From: Agromyces badenianii
GTDB lineage: Bacteria; Actinomycetota; Actinomycetes; Actinomycetales; Microbacteriaceae
NCBI RefSeq assembly: GCF_003070885.1
Contig: NZ_CP028913.1
Location: 2,790,001 to 2,854,000 of the forward strand
Direction of reading: 5' to 3'
Length of the DNA stretch: 64,000 nucleotides
The translations under genes were made by a program, and so were the position numbers. This document shows positions 48,633 to 56,922 of the stretch, in pieces. Each line of letters begins with the position of its first letter. Position 1 is the first letter of the stretch. The notes under the pieces are model-generated. The model saw only the letters and a list, made by a program, of their open reading frames with translations. It had not been told where the DNA came from and ran no database searches.

Positions 48633-48860
48633 ATGGACGGCATGTTCGGCTGGAACATCATGGCGGCGCTCGTGGCGCTGCTGTATCTCGCCGTCATCGT
48701 CTGGGTCGTCTCGCAGATCGTCCGAAGCGCCGAGCTCAACGAGCTCGAGCGATGGGTCTGGGCCATTGCGGTGATCTGCTTCCCGCTCCTCGGATCGATC
48801 GTGTGGTTCATCGCCGGGCCGCACCCGTTCGGCATCCGCCTCGCTCGCGGCCCTCGGTAG
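48633..48860 (+). CDS. small PLDc_N domain membrane protein
   Basis: A 75-residue protein with two membrane helices separated by SAELNELERWVWAI, matching the phospholipase-D-nuclease N-terminal (cardiolipin synthase N-terminal) domain standing alone. Such small proteins are common in actinobacteria. AAGGGACCGAG precedes the ATG. Confidence 0.8.
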   Translation: MDGMFGWNIMAALVALLYLAVIVWVVSQIVRSAELNELERWVWAIAVICFPLLGSIVWFIAGPHPFGIRLARGPR

Positions 48861-48916
48861 CGCGGCGCCGGCTGAGGCCGGTTCGGGCCGACGCGCTCAG
48901 TGGTGCCCGACCGCGT

Positions 48917-49504
48917 TCAGGCGCCGGACGGCGGGTTCGCGAGCAGCTCGACCCGATCGGCGAGATACCGGTCGAGGGCGGTGAGGGCGTCGGGCTGCGT
49001 CGGGCTCCATCGCACGAACACCTCGTCGCCGACGACGACGAGCGGGCCGGATGCCGCGGCGCGACCGAGCTCGGCCAGGTCGATCGGCACCGTGTCGAAG
49101 TTCACGGTCTCGCCCTCGGCGATGCCGCCCTTGATCGCGGCGGCCCGATAGGCACGTTGCTCGGCGATCGCCGCGGCGGGCGTGCTTCGCCGGGCCTCGC
49201 GCTCGGCACGCACGACACGGCCGGTCGCCGAGAGCCGGCCGTCGGGCGCGAGCAGGAGCACCCCGAGCCTCCACACCCGCCCGATCGGCGCCATCCGCGC
49301 CGCGCGTGGAATGCCCAGGGTGCGTCGCTCGGGCACGTAGTCGGCGAGCACCTCGTCACGAGCCGAGTGCTCGCGCAGTCGCGCGACGGCGTCGACCACG
49401 AGGGCGCCCACGGCGTGCGCGGCACCGGCGGCACCAGCGCCATCGGCGGCGTCCGCACCACGATCGGCGTCCGCACCACCGGCGCCCTCCCCGGCATCCG
49501 TCAT
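48917..49504 (-). CDS. conserved hypothetical protein, third gene of a tight operon
   Basis: A 195-residue soluble protein. The first ~30 residues are Gly/Ala/Asp low complexity; the rest includes DYVPERRTLGIPRAARMAPIGRVWRLGVLLLAPDG and RAYRAAAIKGGIAEGETVNFD, which resemble uncharacterised actinobacterial proteins. Its ATG overlaps the preceding stop by four bases (ATGA). Confidence 0.65.
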   Translation of the reverse strand: MTDAGEGAGGADADRGADAADGAGAAGAAHAVGALVVDAVARLREHSARDEVLADYVPERRTLGIPRAARMAPIGRVWRLGVLLLAPDGRLSATGRVVRAEREARRSTPAAAIAEQRAYRAAAIKGGIAEGETVNFDTVPIDLAELGRAAASGPLVVVGDEVFVRWSPTQPDALTALDRYLADRVELLANPPSGA

Positions 49505-49920
49505 CGTGATCGCCCGATGAGCTCGAGCAGGGCGAGACCGTAGGCCTCGGAGACATCCGGATGCTCGAAGCGCCGCCGCTCGCCGCCGAGCTCGATCTCG
49601 ACCTCGAAGGAGTCGTCGAGACGCCGCAACGCCCGGAAGGTGGAGCGCAGCAGCTCCCGCAGCTGGTCTTCGCGGGGCAGCCAGACCGCGTCGCCGATCG
49701 AGACCGAGTCGAGCGCCCACTCGGTCGTGCCGTTGAACCCCAGCACCGTGTCGGTCGGAAACCGCTGCGGCTCGATCGTCATCTCACTGACGGTGAACAC
49801 GTCGGCCTCGACCTCCGCCTCGACCGATTCGGGCAGGTCGAGCTGAAACCGGTCGCCCGATTCCGGATGCCAGGAGAGCCCCGCGTTGCGGAGCGCGAGC
49901 GCGAGCTCGCGGCTGATCAC
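49501..49920 (-). CDS. conserved hypothetical protein, second gene of a tight operon
   Basis: A 139-residue soluble acidic protein beginning SRELALALRNAGLSWHPESGDRF, with LPREDQLRELLRSTFRAL and an end that reads EAYGLALLELI. I do not assign a family. It overlaps genes on both sides by four bases (GTGA and ATGA), so its product is probably made in step with theirs. Confidence 0.65.
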   Translation of the reverse strand: MISRELALALRNAGLSWHPESGDRFQLDLPESVEAEVEADVFTVSEMTIEPQRFPTDTVLGFNGTTEWALDSVSIGDAVWLPREDQLRELLRSTFRALRRLDDSFEVEIELGGERRRFEHPDVSEAYGLALLELIGRSR

Positions 49921-50735
49921 GACGAGCCCGTCGCGCCGGTCTCGCTCACCGCGCCCGTCTCGATCACCGTGCCCGGCTCTACCGCCGCGCCCCTCTCGAC
50001 CGCCCCGCCCGTCTCGACCACCGTTCCCGGTTCGATCGACCCGCCCGGGCCGGCCACCGTGCCGGGCGCGCTGTAGTTCGCATTCACGAGGATCGGCATG
50101 TGATCCGACGACCCCCGCGGGAGCGTCTCGATGCCCACGATGTCGAGGCCGACCGACGTCGCGAGATCGAAGTGCCCCCGGAAGAACTTGTACCGCGTGT
50201 AGGTGCGCTTGTCGCTGAGCGTCAGGTCGTAGCCCGAATCGCGTACCTTCTCGCCGAGATTCTCCTTGAAGATCGGGTAGTTGTAGTCGCCGACCATGAG
50301 GGTGGGCAGGCCGGGGCCGAGGAACTGCAGCTCGCCGAGCGCCGACTTGATCTGGTGCCGGCGCAGCGAGTTGAGCGCGGTCAACGGCGCCGCGTGGAAC
50401 GACGCGACGATGAGCTCGCGCTGCGCCTCGAGGTCGAAGAGCCGCACCCCGATGAGTCGCTCGTGCGCGGGGCGCAGCACCCGATCGTGCAGGGACTTCT
50501 TGAGCGAGAACGCCTGGATGCGCACCGCGTGGAAGCGATCGGCACGGTAGTACAGCGCAAGACCGAGTCGGTTGCGCTGGGTCGCGTCAGCGAGGTGGAG
50601 CTCGTCGATCTGCCGTGGCAGGTCTTGCGTGTCGCACTCCTGCAGGCACAGTATGTCGGGCGAGTAGCGTTCGACGAGGCCGGCGAGCTCACCGCTGGCC
50701 CGGTGCTTGCGGAGGTTGTAACTGATCACGCGCAT
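49917..50735 (-). CDS. endonuclease/exonuclease/phosphatase-family protein with repetitive tail
   Basis: A 272-residue metal-dependent phosphodiesterase-fold protein. Catalytic motifs are LCLQECD (Glu), ASFHAAPL (His), MVGDYNYP (Asp/Asn) and GSSDHMPI (Asp-His). After residue ~220 it has a tail of short Gly/Thr/Val/Glu-rich repeats (PGTVxxxGG, ETGA) encoded by repetitive DNA. Substrate could be DNA, a lipid or a phosphoester. TAGGCT nine bases before the ATG is a possible promoter element. First gene of a three-gene overlapping operon. Confidence 0.8.
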   Translation of the reverse strand: MRVISYNLRKHRASGELAGLVERYSPDILCLQECDTQDLPRQIDELHLADATQRNRLGLALYYRADRFHAVRIQAFSLKKSLHDRVLRPAHERLIGVRLFDLEAQRELIVASFHAAPLTALNSLRRHQIKSALGELQFLGPGLPTLMVGDYNYPIFKENLGEKVRDSGYDLTLSDKRTYTRYKFFRGHFDLATSVGLDIVGIETLPRGSSDHMPILVNANYSAPGTVAGPGGSIEPGTVVETGGAVERGAAVEPGTVIETGAVSETGATGSS

Positions 50736-50778
50736 GATCGAATCAGCCTACGTCGCCAGACTCCGGATCCTCCCAGAA

Positions 50779-51936
50779 TCACACCGGTCGCCGGCCCGGC
50801 GCGACTCCGACCCGCACGTACCGCCCGGTCGCCGCCTCGTCGAGTGCGAGATCGATTTCGGTCAGCGGATGCGTCGCCCCCACGAGTTCATCGAGCCGCA
50901 GCGGTTGCCACGACCGCTCCAGGAACTCGACGGCCCGCACCAGCTGCGGTGCGGAGTAGTTGTGCACCCCGGTGACCGAGACGAGTCGCCGCACGATCGA
51001 CTCGGGGTCGACGCTCACTTCGGCCCCGGGGGCGCCGCTGCCGATGATCACTGCGACACCGCCGACACCGACGACGTCGAACACCGTGCGAACGGCGGTG
51101 GCCGCCCCGGATGCCTCGACGGCCACGACCACCTCCCTGAATCCGCGTGCCTCGAACCGCGTGAGCACCGCTTCGAGCCGGTCGGGCGAGGCCCCCTTGG
51201 CATTGGGATCGACCGGCACCGCACCGATCCGGCGGGCGAACTCACGCCGAGAGGCATCCGGATCGGCGACGATGACCTCGGCCCCCGACTCGATCGCCAT
51301 CGCCGCGACGCTCAGTCCGATCTGGCCGGCGCCGGTCACGAGCACGAGCGCGCCGGCGAGCTCGACCCGCTCGGCGGCCGCGTCGAGCGCAGCCATGGCC
51401 GTCGCCGTCGCGCACGAGGCCGGCGCGGCGACCGCGGCCGGCAGCGTCTCGCTCACTCGCACGATCGCGGTGCCGGCTCGCACCTGCACATGGGTTGCGA
51501 ATCCGCCCGAGAGTTCCCAGCCGCGGTGCACGCGCTCGTGCCCGTACTTCGCGAGTGAGCGGCACTTCTGGGTGAGGCCGCGTCGGCAGCGGTCGCACTC
51601 ACCGCAACTGACGGTGACCGACCAGACGACGCGGTCGCCGAGTTCGAGCAGGCTCCCGTCGGCCCGCACGGCGCCCTCGCCGATGGCGACGACCCGGCCG
51701 ACCTGTTCGTGTCCGAGCACGAGCGGCGCGGCGGCCGCTCGATCGCCACGCACGGTGTGCACGTCGGATCCGCAGATCGTCGCGAGTTCGACCTCGACGA
51801 GCGCCTCGCCCGGGGCGAGTCGCACTCCCGGTGCGGCGAGCGCGTCGTGCGGCCGACCCGGTTCATTCCAGACCATGGCCACGGGCGAGGGCTTCACGAT
51901 GACGTCGAGCTCGCCGACCCGCTCCACGGTATGCAT
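50779..51936 (-). CDS. zinc-dependent alcohol dehydrogenase, phosphonate-catabolism type
   Basis: A 385-residue medium-chain dehydrogenase. The catalytic zinc site begins with ATICGSDVHTV and GHEQVGRVV; the structural zinc site is the Cys cluster SCGECDRCRRGLTQKC; the NAD site is VLVTGAGQIGLSVAAMA. Its immediate partner is a phosphonatase-like hydrolase, a pairing known from phosphonate degradation clusters, though neither enzyme's substrate has been shown there to my knowledge. The ATG at 51936 has TAAGGGGTG at proper distance, overlapping the upstream stop region. Confidence 0.8.
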   Translation of the reverse strand: MHTVERVGELDVIVKPSPVAMVWNEPGRPHDALAAPGVRLAPGEALVEVELATICGSDVHTVRGDRAAAAPLVLGHEQVGRVVAIGEGAVRADGSLLELGDRVVWSVTVSCGECDRCRRGLTQKCRSLAKYGHERVHRGWELSGGFATHVQVRAGTAIVRVSETLPAAVAAPASCATATAMAALDAAAERVELAGALVLVTGAGQIGLSVAAMAIESGAEVIVADPDASRREFARRIGAVPVDPNAKGASPDRLEAVLTRFEARGFREVVVAVEASGAATAVRTVFDVVGVGGVAVIIGSGAPGAEVSVDPESIVRRLVSVTGVHNYSAPQLVRAVEFLERSWQPLRLDELVGATHPLTEIDLALDEAATGRYVRVGVAPGRRPV

Positions 51937-51945
51937 CGTCACCCC

Positions 51946-52800
51946 TTACTCGCCCCGGAGACCGAGCAGCGCGGGCAGCTCGGTGATGGCGTCGATGACG
52001 GCGTCGGCTCCTGCCGCCTCGAGCGCGTCGCGGTCGTGGGCGCCGCTCAGCACGCCGACGACCCAGCCGGCCCCGGCGTTGACACCCGACTCGATGACGC
52101 TCGCCGTGTCGCCGACGACGACCATCGCATCCACCGCGCTCGCCTCCGTGCGCAGCAGCGCCGTGAGCGGCAGATCGGGGTGCGGGTAGCCGCGGCCGGC
52201 GTCGGCCGGCGACAGCACGAGCGCGGCGAGGTCGTGCCACCCGAGTTCGTCGAGGATCAGGTCGCGGGTCTCGGGCGAGAAGCCGGTGGTGATGGCGATG
52301 GATGCCCCGGCGCCGTGCAACTCTTTGACGACGTCGGCCGCACCGACGATCTCGGCGATTCCCTCGCTCGCGACGAGCTCGGCGTATGCGCCCTCGAACG
52401 CCGCGTTGCCGCGCTGCGCAAGCTCCTCGTCGCCGCCGGCGAGCACCCGGAACACGCCGATCTTCGACTGGCCCATCGTGTCGCGCACGAATTCGAGCGC
52501 CGGTTCGAGCGCCTCGACCGCGACGATGCCGCTGCGTTCGACGGCGAGCGCGAAGGCCCGTTCGACGACGACGCCGTCTGCGACGGTCATGCCGGCCAGG
52601 TCGAACACGATGAGCTCGATGTCGCTGGACTCCTCGTCTTCGTCGAGGTCGTCGCCGAGATCGTCGAACTGCTCGTCGAGGTCGTCGAGGTCGACGTACA
52701 GATCACGGGAATCGGTCTCGCCCGGCTCGGCGAGTTCGGCGAGCTCGTCGCGTTCGGCGATCTCGTCAGCGGAGAGTCCGGCGGTGGGATTCGAGGTCAT
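51946..52800 (-). CDS. phosphonatase-like HAD hydrolase with acidic N-terminal extension
   Basis: A 284-residue HAD-superfamily hydrolase. The nucleophile is Asp67 in IVFDLAGMTV, where the Ala-Gly after Asp is the phosphonatase-type signature; a Lys in DTMGQSK (K113) fits the Schiff-base lysine of phosphonoacetaldehyde hydrolase; motif II is ITTGFS and the metal Asp lies in VVVGDTASVIESGVNAG. The first ~60 residues are an unusual Asp/Glu-rich stretch (LYVDLDDLDEQFDDLGDD...) absent from typical members. GAAAGG precedes the ATG. The dehydrogenase follows directly. Confidence 0.8.
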   Translation of the reverse strand: MTSNPTAGLSADEIAERDELAELAEPGETDSRDLYVDLDDLDEQFDDLGDDLDEDEESSDIELIVFDLAGMTVADGVVVERAFALAVERSGIVAVEALEPALEFVRDTMGQSKIGVFRVLAGGDEELAQRGNAAFEGAYAELVASEGIAEIVGAADVVKELHGAGASIAITTGFSPETRDLILDELGWHDLAALVLSPADAGRGYPHPDLPLTALLRTEASAVDAMVVVGDTASVIESGVNAGAGWVVGVLSGAHDRDALEAAGADAVIDAITELPALLGLRGE

Positions 52801-53059
52801 GATGCACCTTTCCGAGGGTGTCGTGCCTGACGTGCCGCAGGTGCGAGCCCGCGCTGGCCGGCGGCTCTTCGGAGCACGTGACAACGAGTGGTCGGACCTC
52901 CCGTGACCGCAGCTCCCCCGAGCGCATGCTGTGAGGTGTTCCGTCCGCCCACGGTAGGTGCCAGCCGTCAACGCCGGGCGGCGCCATGGTTACGGGAAGG
53001 TGAACCGCGTGCGGCGCTCGCACTCCGCGCCGACACCGGCTCGGGATGCGGGCGACGGC

Positions 53060-53254
53060 TCAGCGGCGGATGCGCGCGGGCCCCATCGCGGCACCGAGCC
53101 CGACGAGGATGATGCCCGCGAAGAGCCAGCCGTACCGTGCCGAGACGACCCCGATCACGGCGAGCACGATGCCGATCGCGACCACGATGCGGGCCAGGAT
53201 GCGGCGCAGCTTCGGTCTCTCGAGGAGCCGAGGTCGTTCGCCGGACCCGCTCAT
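53060..53254 (-). CDS. small two-helix membrane protein in the chorismate mutase operon
   Basis: A 64-residue protein: a basic N-terminus (RPRLLERPKLRRILAR) then two hydrophobic helices (IVVAIGIVLAVIGVVSA and GWLFAGIILVGLGAAMG). The ATG overlaps the SDR stop by four bases. No family recognised. Confidence 0.6.
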   Translation of the reverse strand: MSGSGERPRLLERPKLRRILARIVVAIGIVLAVIGVVSARYGWLFAGIILVGLGAAMGPARIRR

Positions 53255-54171
53255 GCCCCCACCGCGAACGTCGTGCCGGTGGCCTGCTCGGCGAAGGCCC
53301 AGAAGCGGGCGCCGATCGCGGCATCCCTCGACGTGCGTGTCGGATGCTGCAGGGTCGGCTCGCCCTTCGTGCGGAAGCGCGGCCCCCAGAACTGGCCGCC
53401 CTCGACCTCGGCCGCGGTGAGCGCGTGCAGGGTCACCTCGGCGCCGCGGTGCTTTCCCTGCGCCCAAGCCGCCTGCAACGCGTCGGCGAACCGTGCGCCC
53501 GGGGTCGGCTCGTTGACTCCGGGCACCCTCGGGGTGCGGCCGCTGATCGAGTAACCCGGGTGGGCGACGAGGCTCGACACCGGGGAATCCGCTGCCCGAA
53601 GCCGCCGGTCGAGCTCGAAGGCGAAGACCTGCGAGGCGATCTTCGACTGCGCGTACGCCCGCCAGAAGTCGTAGCCGCGGGTCAGCTGCAGGTCGTCGAT
53701 GCGGAACGTCGAGAGCCGGCTCGAGAGCGAGCCGAGCGCGACGATGCGGGCACCGGGCACGAGGTGGGGCAGCAGCCGGGCGAGCAGGGCGAAGTGGCCG
53801 AGCACGTTCGTGGCGAGCACGAGTTCGTTGCCGTCGGGCGATTCGAGGCGGGCGCCGGGCGTGTGCACCATGCCCGCGTTCGTCACGACGCCGTCGAGCG
53901 GCGGGCGATGCAGCAGTCGCCCGGCGCCGGCCCGCACCGAGTCGAGCGACGCCAGGTCGATCACGAGGGGCTCGACGGATGCCTCCGGGCGCGCGCAGCG
54001 GATCGCCGCCATCGCCGCCTCGAGCCGCTCGGGGCTGCGCCCGGCGAGCACGACGTTGGCTCCGGCTCCCGCCAACCGTGCCGCGGTGAAGAACCCGAGC
54101 CCGGCATTCGCGCCGGTGATGAGGTACCGCTTGCCCGCCAGCGGCGGAAGCGCGGGCGGGTACCAGCTCAC
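53251..54171 (-). CDS. short-chain dehydrogenase/reductase
   Basis: A 306-residue SDR oxidoreductase related to retinol dehydrogenase/protochlorophyllide reductase-like proteins. The cofactor motif is YLITGANAGLGFFTA, the central motif NAG is at VVTNAGMVH, and the catalytic Tyr/Lys pair appears as YAQSK preceded by a Ser (LGSLSSRL). The GTG start overlaps the chorismate mutase stop (GTGA). Substrate unknown. Confidence 0.85.
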   Translation of the reverse strand: MSWYPPALPPLAGKRYLITGANAGLGFFTAARLAGAGANVVLAGRSPERLEAAMAAIRCARPEASVEPLVIDLASLDSVRAGAGRLLHRPPLDGVVTNAGMVHTPGARLESPDGNELVLATNVLGHFALLARLLPHLVPGARIVALGSLSSRLSTFRIDDLQLTRGYDFWRAYAQSKIASQVFAFELDRRLRAADSPVSSLVAHPGYSISGRTPRVPGVNEPTPGARFADALQAAWAQGKHRGAEVTLHALTAAEVEGGQFWGPRFRTKGEPTLQHPTRTSRDAAIGARFWAFAEQATGTTFAVGA

Positions 54172-54509
54172 AGCTCGTCTGCGGTGCCCGGCGCACCCGC
54201 GCCGTTGGCGAGCTCCACGTGGTGCTGGATGACCTCGTCGACGACGAAGTTGAACCACTTCTCGGCGAACGCGGGGTCGAGGTGCGCGTCGACCGCGAGG
54301 TTCCTGAGCCGGGCGATCTGGCGCCGTTCGCGGTCGGGATCGCTCGGCGGCAGGCCGTGCGTCGCCTTCAGCCGCCCCACCTGCTGCGTGAACTTGAACC
54401 GCTCGGCGAGCAGATGGATGAGGGCCGCGTCGATGTTGTCGATGCTCGATCGGATGCCGAGCAGCTCGCTCATCGCGGCGTCGCGTTCGTCGAAGGACCC
54501 GTCAGTCAT
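54168..54509 (-). CDS. chorismate mutase, AroQ type
   Basis: A 113-residue helical enzyme converting chorismate to prephenate. The AroQ pattern is visible: LGIRSSIDNIDAALIHLLAERFKFTQQVGRLKATHGLPPSDPDRERRQIARL is the region, with the conserved Arg near the start, the Lys in RLKA and the Asp-Arg-Glu turn. TACTCT is six bases before the ATG, so it is leaderless and heads a three-gene overlapping operon with the SDR and small membrane gene. Rare pairing with an SDR leaves a specialised role open. Confidence 0.88.
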   Translation of the reverse strand: MTDGSFDERDAAMSELLGIRSSIDNIDAALIHLLAERFKFTQQVGRLKATHGLPPSDPDRERRQIARLRNLAVDAHLDPAFAEKWFNFVVDEVIQHHVELANGAGAPGTADEL

Positions 54510-54675
54510 GCTACGAGAGTACCCGCGACGGCGGGCGCCGGTCGTCAGATCGTCGCCGCCCGCTCGAGCATCGGCTTCGTCGCGAGCAGGCCCAGCCGCA
54601 CCACGCCGATGCCGCCCGCGAGCGGCGCGGCATCCGGTCCCCATCGAATGCCGCGCCGCCCGCCCGAGCTCGCGA

Positions 54676-55443
54676 TCAGCGGGGTGTCGCCCGCCGGATC
54701 ACGAGGTACCCGCCGATGGCGCAGACGACCGCGAGCCCCAGCACGATGGTGAAGCCGCCGGCGACGCCGATGCTGCCGAGCCACGCGACGATGGCCGGCC
54801 AGCTGCCGCTGAACGTGGCGATCGCGATGAAGGCCAGCAACAGCACGATCGAGCTGAACAGCACGATCATCATGCCCCGCATGCGCCACCGCATGTACAC
54901 CGTGGTGACGCTCGCGCCGATGAACAGCACGAGCAGTTGCATCGCCAGCGTCGTGTAGAAGTCGGTGAGCCACCCCTGCTGCCCGTACCAGAGCGAGTCG
55001 AACATGGCGATGCCGATGCCCCAGCCGTTCGTCGCCTTCTCGATCTGCACGAGCGTGGCGATGGCGACCGCGTTCAGGAGCGAGACGATCCCGAACATCG
55101 CGCTCGTCCCGAGCCAGAAGTCGCGCCGGGTGGTGCCGAAGCCGAGCGCGAACGAGAACGTCAGGCCGATCGCCTGCACGCCGACGACGACGAGGTACCA
55201 CTGCGGCGAGAGCACCGCCCAGCTGTAGCGCATGCCCTCGGCCATGTCGTCGGCGGGCCCGCCCGCGCCCGTGATGATGAGCCCGACGATCATCATGATC
55301 GCCCAGGCGGAGCCGAGGATGATCCACGGCACCCCGAAGAACACCGATGGGTTGACGCAGTGCAGGCGCACGATGCGCCAGATCTCGTGGGCCCGCGAGC
55401 GGGCCTCGGTGCGCACGATCGGCTGATCGATGACGGCGGTCAT
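54676..55443 (-). CDS. ABC transporter permease of the YtrA-regulated operon
   Basis: A 255-residue membrane protein with about six helices (WIILGSAWAIMMIVGLII, YLVVVGVQAIGLTFSFALGFG, LLAFIAIATF and others). The loop GTTRRDFWLGTSAMF is typical of bacitracin/YtrC-type ABC permeases. The ATG overlaps the ATPase gene stop by four bases. Third gene of GntR-ATPase-permease. Confidence 0.8.
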   Translation of the reverse strand: MTAVIDQPIVRTEARSRAHEIWRIVRLHCVNPSVFFGVPWIILGSAWAIMMIVGLIITGAGGPADDMAEGMRYSWAVLSPQWYLVVVGVQAIGLTFSFALGFGTTRRDFWLGTSAMFGIVSLLNAVAIATLVQIEKATNGWGIGIAMFDSLWYGQQGWLTDFYTTLAMQLLVLFIGASVTTVYMRWRMRGMMIVLFSSIVLLLAFIAIATFSGSWPAIVAWLGSIGVAGGFTIVLGLAVVCAIGGYLVIRRATPR

Positions 55444-56348
55444 GCTGCGACCTCCTGCTCGGTCGAGTCGGCACTCAGGTCGGTGCCGGTCATGTGGATG
55501 ATGAGCTGCTGGAGCGAGACGGGCGCGAGTTCGAGTCCGAGCTCGGCAGCCTTGATGCGCTCGCCCTGGTCGAGGCGGCCGTCGATGGTGGCGGATGCCA
55601 GTCCGCCGAGGCCCTCGCGGCCGATGACGGGCCGGTCGGCGACGAACGACTCGACCGCGGCTCGCGGACCCGCGACGGTCGTGGCGGACCCGCGCAGTTC
55701 GTCGGCGTCGCGATCGAACAGGATGCGGCCCTGGTCGATGAGGATCACGTGCTCGAGCAGGTTCGCGACCTCGTCGATCAGGTGGGTCGAGAGCACGATC
55801 GTGCGGGGGTGTTCGGCGTAGTCCTCGAGCAGGCGGTCGTAGAAGTTGTGCCGCGCGACGGCATCGAGCCCGAGGTAGGGCTCGTCGAAGAACGTGAGCG
55901 GCGCGCGCGAGGCGAGGCCGACGATGACGCCGACCGCAGAGAGCTGGCCGCGAGAGAGCTTCTTGATGTAGCGGTTCAGTGGCAGGCGGAAGTCGGAGAC
56001 GAGCTGCTCGGCGAACGCGGCATCCCAGTTCTCGAAGAACCACGGCGCCGCCTTGAACACGTGCGCCGCCTTGAAGCTCTCGGGATAGCGCTGCGACTCG
56101 GCGATGAAGCACATGCGGCGCAGCACGTCGGCGTGCTCGGCGGGCTCGCGGCCGAACACGTCGAGCGCGCCGGCATCCGGGAACAACTGGCCCGTGAGCA
56201 TCTGCATGATCGTGGTCTTGCCGGCGCCGTTGCGGCCGAGGAGCCCGTAGATGCGGTTCTCCTCGAGCGCGAAGTCGACCCCGTCGACCGCGGTGAACGC
56301 GCCGTAGCGCTTGGTGAGGCCGGTCGCACGCACCACTGTGCGGGTCAT
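55440..56348 (-). CDS. ABC transporter ATP-binding protein
   Basis: A 302-residue ATPase. Walker A is GLLGRNGAGKTTIM (about residues 36-49), the signature is KKLSRGQLSAVG and Walker B is LTFFDEPYLGLD, with a switch His in LSTHLIDE. About 80 residues follow the ATPase core, ending acidic. Overlapping four bases on both sides ties it to the GntR gene and permease. Likely an exporter for a peptide antibiotic or envelope stress response by analogy with YtrB. Confidence 0.88.
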   Translation of the reverse strand: MTRTVVRATGLTKRYGAFTAVDGVDFALEENRIYGLLGRNGAGKTTIMQMLTGQLFPDAGALDVFGREPAEHADVLRRMCFIAESQRYPESFKAAHVFKAAPWFFENWDAAFAEQLVSDFRLPLNRYIKKLSRGQLSAVGVIVGLASRAPLTFFDEPYLGLDAVARHNFYDRLLEDYAEHPRTIVLSTHLIDEVANLLEHVILIDQGRILFDRDADELRGSATTVAGPRAAVESFVADRPVIGREGLGGLASATIDGRLDQGERIKAAELGLELAPVSLQQLIIHMTGTDLSADSTEQEVAA

Positions 56349-56704
56349 GATTGGATCCTTTCCGCGCGGAGCATGCCCGCGAGTTCGTCGATGCCGATGC
56401 CGAGCTTCTCGGCCTCGATGATGAGTGGTCTGAGGTATTCGGCGGCGAAGCCCACCCGCCGGCGCTCGATGAGCCGTTCACGGGCGCCGGTCGTCACGAA
56501 CATGCCGATGCCCCTTCGTTTCTCCACGATGCCGTCGTCGACAAGGCGGGTCACCCCTTTCAGTGCTGTGGCCGGGTTGACGCGCAGGAACGCAGCGAAC
56601 TCGTTCGTCGAGGGGATCTGGCTGCCCTCGGGCAGGGTTCCGTCGATGATGTCGTTCTCGATCTGTTCCGCGATCTGGATGAAGATCGGACGTGATTCGT
56701 CCAT
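56345..56704 (-). CDS. GntR-family regulator, YtrA subfamily
   Basis: A 119-residue repressor, the short form typical of YtrA: a winged helix at about residues 5-75 (FIQIAEQIENDIIDGTLPEGSQIPSTNEFAAFLRVNPATALKG) and a brief helical dimerisation tail. It heads its operon and should bind the large palindrome at 56745-56778 just upstream. Confidence 0.9.
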   Translation of the reverse strand: MDESRPIFIQIAEQIENDIIDGTLPEGSQIPSTNEFAAFLRVNPATALKGVTRLVDDGIVEKRRGIGMFVTTGARERLIERRRVGFAAEYLRPLIIEAEKLGIGIDELAGMLRAERIQS

Positions 56705-56744
56705 GCCCGCCCGTCTGTTCCCGTTCGACCTGAGGGTCGAACCT

Positions 56745-56778
56745 TGGTTGGTTCGTTACTTCAGTAACTAACCAACCA
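56745..56778 (-). promoter_or_regulatory. 34-bp near-perfect palindrome, candidate YtrA operator
   Basis: Left arm TTGGTTGG... to GTTAC and right arm GTAAC to ...CCAACCA pair at all but one position around the centre TTCA. It lies 41-74 bases before the GntR start and is strikingly AT-rich. A TTGACA (56798-56793, minus strand) sits just upstream, so a bound regulator would block the promoter. Confidence 0.85.
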
Positions 56779-56820
56779 CGTGCTGCCGAGCCTGTCAAGA
56801 GCCGGATCGTTGACGGCACG

Positions 56821-56880
56821 GGATCACTCGTGTCGCACGGGACGCACGACATCTCGGGTCCGGTGCGACACGAGTGATCC
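56821..56880 (-). terminator. hairpin with perfect 18-bp stem after the DMT gene
   Basis: GGATCACTCGTGTCGCAC (56821-56838) pairs exactly with GTGCGACACGAGTGATCC (56863-56880), loop of 24 bases. It lies 43 bases past the stop of the leftward DMT gene and insulates the GntR operon promoter. No T-tract. Confidence 0.75.
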
Positions 56881-56922
56881 CGAGCGGCGTCTGCAGCCGG
56901 GCGACGGATGCCGCGCGGCGGG

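Noticed and set aside
52870..52900. PhnF-like TGGTC...GACC operator upstream of the phosphonatase-like gene
   Set aside because: Only GGTC-G-GACC is present, too short and common in this sequence to claim, and no GntR gene adjoins these genes.
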